Shown here piece after piece: positions 57,759-64,000 of a stretch of DNA of 64,000 nt. The DNA is from Pelagibacterium lacus (lineage in GTDB: Bacteria > Pseudomonadota > Alphaproteobacteria > Rhizobiales > Devosiaceae). The stretch is taken from NCBI RefSeq assembly GCF_003345525.1, contig NZ_QQNH01000004.1, forward strand, positions 1 to 64,000, written 5' to 3'. Within the stretch, counting starts at the first letter, position 1; every line of letters begins with the position of its first letter. A program made the position numbers and the translations under genes. The notes beneath the pieces were generated by a model that ran no database searches, was not told where the DNA came from, and was given only the letters and a program-made list of their open reading frames with translations.

Positions 57759-58151
57759 ATGGCTAAAAGTGAAACAACCCGCGTTCGCCGCCGCGAGCGC
57801 AAGAATATCAGTGCCGGCGTTGCACACGTAAACGCTTCGTTCAACAACACCATGGTCACCATCACCGACGTTCAGGGCAACGCGATCTCCTGGTCCTCCG
57901 CCGGTACGATGGGTTTCAAGGGCTCGCGCAAGTCGACCCCCTACGCCGCACAGATGGCTGCCGAAGACGCCGCCAAGAAGGCCCAGGAACATGGCATGAA
58001 GACCCTCGAGGTCGAAGTGCGTGGTCCGGGTTCAGGCCGTGAATCTGCCCTGCGCGCCCTCCAGGCGGCCGGTTTCACCGTCACTTCCATCCGGGACGTT
58101 ACATCCATTCCGCATAATGGATGTCGGCCGCGCAAGCGCCGTCGCGTCTGA
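57759..58151 (+). CDS. rpsK: 30S ribosomal protein S11
   Basis: S11 is part of the 30S platform. The 130-residue protein has [20 protein letters not shown] and [14 protein letters not shown], and the end [12 protein letters not shown]. All are typical. Confidence 0.98.
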   Translation: MAKSETTRVRRRERKNISAGVAHVNASFNNTMVTITDVQGNAISWSSAGTMGFKGSRKSTPYAAQMAAEDAAKKAQEHGMKTLEVEVRGPGSGRESALRALQAAGFTVTSIRDVTSIPHNGCRPRKRRRV

Positions 58152-58246
58152 TGTAATCGAACCTCGGCGGGGCCAGCCGGGGTTCTTTTACGGTTTGCGG
58201 CATGGCGGCCGGGCAGGGCCGCTCTTTTGAAAGGAAGTTGGACGTG

Positions 58247-59263
58247 ATGATCCAGAAAAACTGGCAGGAACTGATTAAGCCGACCAAGCTCGACGTCGTT
58301 CCCGGCAGAGATTCCGGGCGCGTCGCCTCTGTGGTCGCCGAGCCGCTCGAACGCGGTTATGGCTTGACGCTGGGCAACACGCTGCGCCGGGTTCTGTTGT
58401 CGTCGCTGCAGGGTGCGGCGATCACCGCCATACAGATCGACGGTGTTTTGCACGAGTTCTCTTCGATTCCCGGCGTGCGGGAAGATGTGACCGATCTCGT
58501 GCTCAACATCAAGGAAATCGCCATCAAGATGGAAGACGAGGGGCCCAAGCGCCTCACGCTTTCCAAGCAGGGTCCGGGTGCCGTCACGGCCGGTGACATC
58601 AAGACCACCGGCGACATCGAAGTGCTGAACCCCGACCTGGTGATCTGTCATCTCGATGACGGCGCCGAGATCAATATCGAGTTCACGGTGAACACCGGCA
58701 AGGGCTATGTCCCGGCCGACCGCAACAAGCCCGAGGACGCCCCGATCGGCTATATCGCCGTCGACGCGCTGTTCTCGCCGGTCAAGCGGGTGAGCTACAA
58801 GGTCGAGAAGACCCGCGAGGGCCAGAACCTCGATTTCGACAAGCTCAGCATGCAGATCGAGACCAATGGCTCGATCACCCCGGAAGATGCCCTGGCCTAT
58901 GCCGCCCGCATCGTCCAGGATCAGCTTTCGGTGTTCATCAACTTCGAAGAGCCGACCAAGGAGAAGTCCGAGGATTCCGCTCCGGAGCTCGCCTTCAACC
59001 CGGCGCTGCTCAAGAAGGTGGACGAACTCGAATTGTCGGTCCGCTCGGCGAACTGTCTCAAGAACGACAATATCGTCTATATCGGCGATCTCATCCAGAA
59101 GACCGAGGCGGAAATGCTCCGCACCCCGAACTTCGGACGCAAGTCGCTCAACGAGATCAAGGAAGTTCTGGCCCAGATGGGACTCCATCTCGGCATGGAC
59201 GTGGCCAATTGGCCGCCTGAAAACATCGATGACCTCGCCAAGCGTTACGAAGATCACTACTGA
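58247..59263 (+). CDS. rpoA: DNA-directed RNA polymerase subunit alpha
   Basis: RpoA dimerises to start polymerase assembly, and its C-terminal domain contacts activators and UP elements. The 338-residue protein begins [17 protein letters not shown]. The N-terminal domain has [22 protein letters not shown] in pieces, and the C-terminal domain has [22 protein letters not shown] and [13 protein letters not shown]. The ATG at 58247 has AAGGA about ten bases upstream; the preceding GTG is a near alternative. Confidence 0.98.
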   Translation: MIQKNWQELIKPTKLDVVPGRDSGRVASVVAEPLERGYGLTLGNTLRRVLLSSLQGAAITAIQIDGVLHEFSSIPGVREDVTDLVLNIKEIAIKMEDEGPKRLTLSKQGPGAVTAGDIKTTGDIEVLNPDLVICHLDDGAEINIEFTVNTGKGYVPADRNKPEDAPIGYIAVDALFSPVKRVSYKVEKTREGQNLDFDKLSMQIETNGSITPEDALAYAARIVQDQLSVFINFEEPTKEKSEDSAPELAFNPALLKKVDELELSVRSANCLKNDNIVYIGDLIQKTEAEMLRTPNFGRKSLNEIKEVLAQMGLHLGMDVANWPPENIDDLAKRYEDHY

Positions 59264-59301
59264 TCATCCGCCAGGCGACAAGAGCATATTAGGAGAGAAC
59301 C

Positions 59302-59727
59302 ATGCGCCACGGTAAAGCCGGCCGCAAACTGAACCGGACCTCTTCGCATCGCAAGGCGATGTTCAAGAACATGTCCGCATCTTTGATCAAGCACGAGCAG
59401 ATCGTGACCACCTTGCCCAAGGCCAAGGACCTGCGTCCGATCGTCGAGAAGCTCATCACGCTGGGCAAGCGTGGTGACCTGCATGCCCGCCGCCAGGCCA
59501 TCGCCCAGATCGGCGACGAGGCTATGGTCCGCAAGCTCTTCGACGTGCTCGGCCCGCGCTACAAGGACCGCAATGGTGGCTACACCCGCGTCCTCAAGGC
59601 TGGCTTCCGCCATGGCGACAACGCCCCGGTGGGCGTGATCGAGTTCGTCGACCGCGACGTCGATGCCAAGGGCCAGGATTCGGGTCCGACCGCGGATTTC
59701 ACGCGCGACGAGAACGAAGCCGCATAA
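59302..59727 (+). CDS. rplQ: 50S ribosomal protein L17
   Basis: L17 lies near the tunnel exit. The 141-residue protein begins [20 protein letters not shown] and has [22 protein letters not shown]. It has the longer C-terminal tail ([16 protein letters not shown]) usual in alphaproteobacteria. It is the last gene of the ribosomal run and is followed by a terminator. Confidence 0.97.
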   Translation: MRHGKAGRKLNRTSSHRKAMFKNMSASLIKHEQIVTTLPKAKDLRPIVEKLITLGKRGDLHARRQAIAQIGDEAMVRKLFDVLGPRYKDRNGGYTRVLKAGFRHGDNAPVGVIEFVDRDVDAKGQDSGPTADFTRDENEAA

Positions 59728-59750
59728 TCGGCTTTCCTCTCATGGAATCG

Positions 59751-59778
59751 AAAGGCGGCCCGTAGGCCGCCTTTTTTA
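59751..59778 (+). terminator. Rho-independent terminator after rplQ
   Basis: AAAGGCGGCC (59751-59760) pairs perfectly with GGCCGCCTTT (59765-59774) around CGTA, continuing into a run of T. It ends the long ribosomal transcript and could also serve the convergent decarboxylase gene on the other strand. Confidence 0.93.
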
Positions 59779-59802
59779 TTGCCCGCTTGCAGGCCCGGTT
59801 GG

Positions 59803-60954
59803 CTACACCAGAATGTCGTCGACCCAATAGAGGTCGCGCCGGTCGAAGCCGTTGAAGGGGGTCAGCGAAGCCTGGGTATAGGCGCCCATCAGCCCGAATT
59901 CGATGTAGTCGTCCTCGGCGATCGCCGCGGGCAGGATGAAGGTCTGGGGCATCACGTCATAGCTGTCGCAGGTCGGCCCGAAGATCTTGAAATCCCAGCT
60001 TTCCCCGGTCAGCACCTTGTCGCCGCGCCACACGCGGATCGGCAGCATGAATTCGAGGATCATGGCCTCCATCAGCGAACCGTAGACGCCGTCATTGACA
60101 TAGACCGACTGTTCGCCGCGCACATGCTTGACGCGCAGCAGCAGCGCCGTGCAGCCCGTCGACAGCGCGCGGCCCGGCTCGGCGATCAGGTCGGGCTTGC
60201 TCGACCCGAACGTATCGGCCACGGCGGTGCTGATGGTCTCGAAATAGACGTCCAGGGGCGGGGCGGTGTTGGTGATGTAGGGGGCAGGGAAGCCGCCGCC
60301 GATATTGAGGCGCTTCAATTCGATCCCCGAAGCCTGCGCGATACGCCCGGCCGCCGCGATGTGGCGCTCATAGGCATAGGCTTCCTCGCACTGGCTGCCG
60401 ACATGGAAGCACAGGGAGGTCGAATATCCCATCGCCTTGGCCAGCGTCGCGATGGAGATCGCCCCGTCTTCCATCACGCCGAACTTGGTGCCGAAATCAT
60501 AGGATTTGAGCGCTTTGCCGGCCTTGAAGCGGATGGTGACCTCGACATCCTCGCTGGGCGGGATCACGGCGGCCAACTGGTCGAGCTGGGCCACGTGGTC
60601 GATGGTGAAGGAGCGCACCCCGAACTCCTCATAGGCGCGCTTGATTTCGCGCCGCGACTTGATCGGGTTATTGTAGTGCAGCCCTGCGCCCGGCGCGTAT
60701 TTCTCGATCAGCGCCATCTCGGTGTTGGACGCCACGTCAAAGGCCTTGATCCCCTCGCGATGCATGATCTCGAGGATGTGGGGGGAGGGGTTGGACTTGA
60801 CCGCGTAGGTCAAGAGCCCGTCGAAGCCGGCCTTGAACGTATCAATGGCCTCGACCAGGAGCCGCTCGGAAAAGAGGAAGCTCGGGTAGTCGGGCTCCTC
60901 GGTCGCGATCAGTTCGGCAGTGTTCGCATAGGTGCGAGACGGCGCGTGGTCCAT
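59803..60954 (-). CDS. Ornithine/lysine decarboxylase family enzyme (fold type III PLP)
   Basis: Enzymes of this family remove CO2 from ornithine (or lysine) to give putrescine (or cadaverine). The 383-residue protein has the PLP lysine K53 in YAVKSNP, the HVGSQC segment, GGGFPAPY, the phosphate-binding EPGRAL, and the C-terminal active-site GPTCDSYD with the catalytic Cys. This set is typical of eukaryote-like ornithine decarboxylases found in alphaproteobacteria. Ornithine is the likeliest substrate, but lysine use cannot be excluded. It is monocistronic and convergent to rplQ. Confidence 0.87.
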   Translation of the reverse strand: MDHAPSRTYANTAELIATEEPDYPSFLFSERLLVEAIDTFKAGFDGLLTYAVKSNPSPHILEIMHREGIKAFDVASNTEMALIEKYAPGAGLHYNNPIKSRREIKRAYEEFGVRSFTIDHVAQLDQLAAVIPPSEDVEVTIRFKAGKALKSYDFGTKFGVMEDGAISIATLAKAMGYSTSLCFHVGSQCEEAYAYERHIAAAGRIAQASGIELKRLNIGGGFPAPYITNTAPPLDVYFETISTAVADTFGSSKPDLIAEPGRALSTGCTALLLRVKHVRGEQSVYVNDGVYGSLMEAMILEFMLPIRVWRGDKVLTGESWDFKIFGPTCDSYDVMPQTFILPAAIAEDDYIEFGLMGAYTQASLTPFNGFDRRDLYWVDDILV

Positions 60955-61114
60955 CGAAATTGGATACCTTTCTGCGGGGGTTGAAGCGCGGGCTTAATAG
61001 GCTGCATTGCCCCCCTCTGCAATGTCCAAATCATGGCTTTACCCTCCGCTTGTGACGATTCTTTGGGAAGAGGGGCGGGGCCTTGGCGTCGTCGAAAACT
61101 TACCGGATTGTCAC

Positions 61115-61142
61115 TTGAAACCAAGGGGGATGAGCATACTTT
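61115..61142 (+). promoter_or_regulatory. Putative promoter of the Do-like protease gene
   Basis: TTGAAA (61115-61120) and TACTTT (61137-61142) are 16 bases apart, about 30 bases before the protease start codon. A sigma-32-like reading is possible (CTTGAA at the -35) but the -10 does not fit well. Confidence 0.35.
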
Positions 61143-61174
61143 CGAAGGCGCGTCCAACCTGTTGGAGTTTCAGC

Positions 61175-62566
61175 ATGTTTCGCCCCATGATTTTCGCCGT
61201 CGCCCTTGCGCTGCTTCCCCTCGCCGCCCATGGGCAGGCCGAGCGGCAGGTGCCCCAGAGCACCGGGCAGATCCAGCTCTCCTACGCGCCGGTGGTGGCC
61301 GAGGTGGCGCCAGCTGTGGTCAATGTCTATGCCACGCGGGTCGAGCAGGGCAGGACCTTGACCGGCGATCCGTTCTTCGACCGCTTCTTCGGCACCTCGC
61401 CCTTCTTCCAGCAGCGCCCGCAGACGTCGCAATCGCTGGGATCGGGGGTGATCGTGGCGGAAGACGGCATGATCCTCACCAACAACCATGTTGTGGCGGG
61501 CGCCACCGATATAAGGGTGGTGACCAATGACGGGCGGGAATATCCGGTTCGCCTCGTTCTGGCCGACAGCGCCAGCGATCTGGCGGTGCTGGCCATCGAG
61601 AACGCCGATCGCGTCTTTCCCACGGTGGCCTTCGCCGATTCCGACCAGCTCGCGGTCGGCGATCTGGTTCTGGCCATCGGCAATCCGTTCGGCGTCGGGC
61701 AGTCGGTGTCCAGCGGCATCGTTTCGGCGCTGGCGCGCACCGGCATGGGCATCACCGACTATCAGTTTTTCATCCAGACCGACGCGGCGATCAATCCGGG
61801 CAATTCCGGCGGCGCGCTGGTCGACATGAACGGCGATCTCGTGGGCATCAACACGGCCATATTCACCCGCTCGGGCGGCTCGCAGGGCATCGGCTTTGCC
61901 ATCCCGTCCAATATGGCCCGGGTCATCGCCACAGCGGGCGCGGCGGGCGGGGAGATCGTTCGCCCGTGGTTCGGCGCGCAGATGCAGATGCTCGACGCGG
62001 ACCTTGCCGACAGCCTGGGCCTGGATACCCCGCGAGGCGCCCTGATCACCGAGGTGGCGCCCGATGGGCCGGCGGCACGGGCCGGGCTGGATTCGGGCGA
62101 TGTGGTCACCGCGATCGATGGCGTAGCGGTGCAAGACCCCGAGGCCCTCAACTACCGCATCGCGACCAAGCCGGTGGGCGAGACGGCGGCCTTGACGGTC
62201 TGGCGCAACGGGAGCGAGATGACGGTCGATATCGGCCTTGCCGCCCCGCCCTCGACATCGGACCGCGAGGTCGCCATATCCGGTAATACACGCTTTGCCG
62301 GCGCGACGGCGGCGGCGCTGAGCCCGGCTCTGGCGCAGCGCCTGGGGCTCGGCTTTTCCACCCAGGGCATCGCCATCGTCACGGTGGAGCCCGGCAGCCC
62401 GGCGCAGCGTCTGGGCCTGCAGGCAGGCGATATCATTCTTGCCCTCAACGGCATGGAGATTCGTGATATCGAGACGTTCCAGTCCCTCGCCGCCCAGCGG
62501 CCCCGGGCCTGGGAGATCGTCATCCAGCGGGGAGGGCGCATGATCCGCTCCATCGTTGGCGGCTAA
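61175..62566 (+). CDS. Do-like periplasmic serine protease (DegP/DegQ family)
   Basis: This is an envelope quality-control protease. The 463-residue protein has a signal peptide (MFRPMIFAVALALLPLAAHG, cleavage near residue 22), a trypsin-like domain with the full triad H105 (TNNHVV), D135 (SDLAVL) and S211 (GNSGG), and two PDZ domains (about residues 255-345 and 370-460). I start at the ATG at 61175 because GGAG precedes it by seven bases and the signal peptide begins there; in-frame ATGs upstream would put 56 polar residues before it. rarA begins 16 bases after the stop, so the two genes are probably cotranscribed. Confidence 0.92.
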   Translation: MFRPMIFAVALALLPLAAHGQAERQVPQSTGQIQLSYAPVVAEVAPAVVNVYATRVEQGRTLTGDPFFDRFFGTSPFFQQRPQTSQSLGSGVIVAEDGMILTNNHVVAGATDIRVVTNDGREYPVRLVLADSASDLAVLAIENADRVFPTVAFADSDQLAVGDLVLAIGNPFGVGQSVSSGIVSALARTGMGITDYQFFIQTDAAINPGNSGGALVDMNGDLVGINTAIFTRSGGSQGIGFAIPSNMARVIATAGAAGGEIVRPWFGAQMQMLDADLADSLGLDTPRGALITEVAPDGPAARAGLDSGDVVTAIDGVAVQDPEALNYRIATKPVGETAALTVWRNGSEMTVDIGLAAPPSTSDREVAISGNTRFAGATAAALSPALAQRLGLGFSTQGIAIVTVEPGSPAQRLGLQAGDIILALNGMEIRDIETFQSLAAQRPRAWEIVIQRGGRMIRSIVGG

Positions 62567-62581
62567 TACAATGAGAGACCG

Positions 62582-63910
62582 ATGAGCGATTTGTTTCCCG
62601 AGGACGTCCCGTCCTTGCGTCCCCATGAAGAACCTGCCGGCGATCGCCCGCTGGCCGATCGGTTGCGTCCGCGCTCCCTCGACGATGTGATCGGCCAACA
62701 GCACATCATCGGCCCGGAGGGGACGTTGCGGCGCATGCTCGGTTCGGGGCGGCTGGGTTCGCTCATCCTGTGGGGCCCGCCGGGGACCGGCAAGACCACC
62801 GTGGCCCGGCTCTTGGCCGACGCGGTCGATTATCGCTTAGAGCAGATATCGGCGATCTTTTCCGGGGTGGCCGATCTCAAGAAGGTTTTTGAGACCGCGC
62901 GGACGGCGCGCCGAGCCGGGCAGCGCACCTTGCTGTTCGTGGACGAAATCCACCGCTTCAACCGCGCGCAGCAGGACAGCTTTCTTCCCGTCATGGAAGA
63001 CGGGACGGTGGTGCTGGTCGGCGCGACGACGGAAAATCCCAGCTTCGAGCTCAATGCGGCCCTGATGAGCCGGGCGCAGGTGCTGAAATTTGTCAGCCTG
63101 GATGCCGATGACCTCGCCGCCCTGGCCCAGCGCGCCGAGGGCGAGCTCAAGCGCAGCCTGCCGCTCGACGCGGATGCGCGCCAGACCCTGATCGGGCTTG
63201 CCGATGGCGACGGCCGGGCCTTGCTCGGGCTGATCGAGGAGATCGTGGCCTCGACCCGGCCTGACGAGATCCTCGATCCGGCCGGTCTTGCCCGTCTCGT
63301 CCAGCGGCGTGCTCCGATTTATGACAAGTCACAGGACGGGCACTACAATCTGATTTCCGCCCTGCACAAGACCGTGCGCGGATCGGACCCGGATGCGGCG
63401 CTCTATTATTTCGCGCGCATGATCGATGCGGGCGAGGACCCCATGTATCTGGCGCGGCGCCTGATCCGCATGGCGGTCGAGGATATCGGCATGGCCGATC
63501 CGCAAGCCCTCCCCATCGCCACTGCAGCCAAGGACGCCTATCACATGCTCGGCTCGCCCGAGGGCGAACTGGCGCTGGCCGAGGTGGTGGTCTATCTCGC
63601 CACCGCACCCAAATCGAACGCCCTCTACAACGCTTACAACCGCGCCCTGGCGCTGGCGCGGAAGACCGGATCGCCCACCCCGCCCATGGCCATTCTCAAC
63701 GCACCGACCAAGATGATGAAATCGCAAGGATATGGCGAAGGCTATATCTACGACCACGACACGCCGGAGGGATTTTCGGGGCAGGAATATTTCCCCGAAA
63801 AGATCGGTCGCCAGGATTTCTACAAGCCCGTCGAGCGCGGCTTCGAGCGGGAAATCCGCAAGAGGATGGACTATTTCGGCAAGCTGAGGGCGGCGAAGCG
63901 GGAGGGGTGA
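62582..63910 (+). CDS. rarA: Replication-associated recombination protein A
   Basis: RarA (MgsA) is an AAA+ ATPase acting at stalled replication forks, related to the clamp loader and to eukaryotic WRNIP1. The 442-residue protein has LADRLRPRSLDDVIGQQHIIG, Walker A GPPGTGKTT, Walker B LLFVDEIHRFN, sensor 1 GATTENPSFE, and the C-terminal tetramerisation part (GSDPDAALYYFARMIDAGEDP; AKSNALYNAY-like APKSNALYNAY). All are intact. It follows the Do-like protease gene closely. Confidence 0.95.
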   Translation: MSDLFPEDVPSLRPHEEPAGDRPLADRLRPRSLDDVIGQQHIIGPEGTLRRMLGSGRLGSLILWGPPGTGKTTVARLLADAVDYRLEQISAIFSGVADLKKVFETARTARRAGQRTLLFVDEIHRFNRAQQDSFLPVMEDGTVVLVGATTENPSFELNAALMSRAQVLKFVSLDADDLAALAQRAEGELKRSLPLDADARQTLIGLADGDGRALLGLIEEIVASTRPDEILDPAGLARLVQRRAPIYDKSQDGHYNLISALHKTVRGSDPDAALYYFARMIDAGEDPMYLARRLIRMAVEDIGMADPQALPIATAAKDAYHMLGSPEGELALAEVVVYLATAPKSNALYNAYNRALALARKTGSPTPPMAILNAPTKMMKSQGYGEGYIYDHDTPEGFSGQEYFPEKIGRQDFYKPVERGFEREIRKRMDYFGKLRAAKREG

Positions 63911-63966
63911 TCCGGCGAAATGGTGAGGGACTTCCAATCGTTCCACACACGCGCCATATTAAGGCC

Positions 63967-64000
63967 ATGGCGATCACACTCGACATTTCGGAAAACCTCA
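63967..64000 (+). CDS. Start of a further gene (partial, unidentified)
   Basis: An ATG at 63967 opens a frame reading MAITLDISENL to the window edge. AAGG lies just upstream but very close. Eleven residues are too few to identify a product, and the frame may not be a gene. Confidence 0.2.
   Translation, partial: MAITLDISENL

Overview
The window is GC-rich DNA from an alphaproteobacterium, most likely of the Hyphomicrobiales (rhizobial order). The family is uncertain; something near Devosiaceae is only a guess. The evidence is the pcaQ/pcaDCHGB order with a divergent LysR regulator, a Ku/LigD pair, HWE-kinase and FATGUY-receiver signalling, EcfG-type promoters, the short-LID adenylate kinase, zinc-free S14, and the alphaproteobacterial style of the RNA polymerase and ribosomal proteins.

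Left part (1-12.1 kb) is accessory. After a possible transposase tail at the edge come ku and ligD (non-homologous end joining). A Crp/Fnr-type regulator then faces an operon of two receiver-only proteins, an HWE histidine kinase and a DUF2231 membrane protein. Three good matches to the EcfG general-stress promoter pattern (GGAAC-N16-CGTT) are visible. One lies before ku. The other two lie on opposite strands of one near-symmetric 27-bp element between the Crp-like gene and the receiver operon. I read this block as a general-stress island linking stress signalling to double-strand-break repair. On the minus strand follows an alternative aa3-type cytochrome c oxidase operon (CtaG-like, CopD/HemJ-like, CuA subunit II, a subunit I-III fusion, a small membrane protein), whose subunit I has unusual residues in both proton channels.

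From 12.1 to 20 kb lies aromatic catabolism. pobA with a divergent AraC-type regulator turns 4-hydroxybenzoate into protocatechuate, and pcaDCHGB with divergent pcaQ takes protocatechuate to 3-oxoadipate. A further AraC-family regulator and a tiny Nif11-like protein end this part. From 20.4 to 25.9 kb are panBC (pantothenate), an MFS exporter, class I fructose-1,6-bisphosphatase and a TadG-like surface protein.

From 26 to 59.8 kb is the core gene-expression region, all on the plus strand except rnk: tuf copy 1, tRNA-Trp, rnk (minus), secE-nusG, rplKAJL, rpoBC, an orphan HicB-like gene, then the str, S10, spc and alpha operons (rpsL-rpsG-fusA-tuf copy 2-rpsJ through rplQ). The two tuf coding sequences look identical base for base. 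RpoB carries Asn at the E. coli His526 position and S12 carries Arg at Lys88, positions tied elsewhere to rifampicin and streptomycin resistance.

The right end (59.8-64 kb) has an ornithine-decarboxylase-type enzyme (minus), a Do/DegP-like periplasmic protease, rarA, and the start of one more gene.

Calls rest on reading the sequence and remembered family motifs; no database search was run. Promoters, operators and stem-loops are pattern matches, not tested sites.
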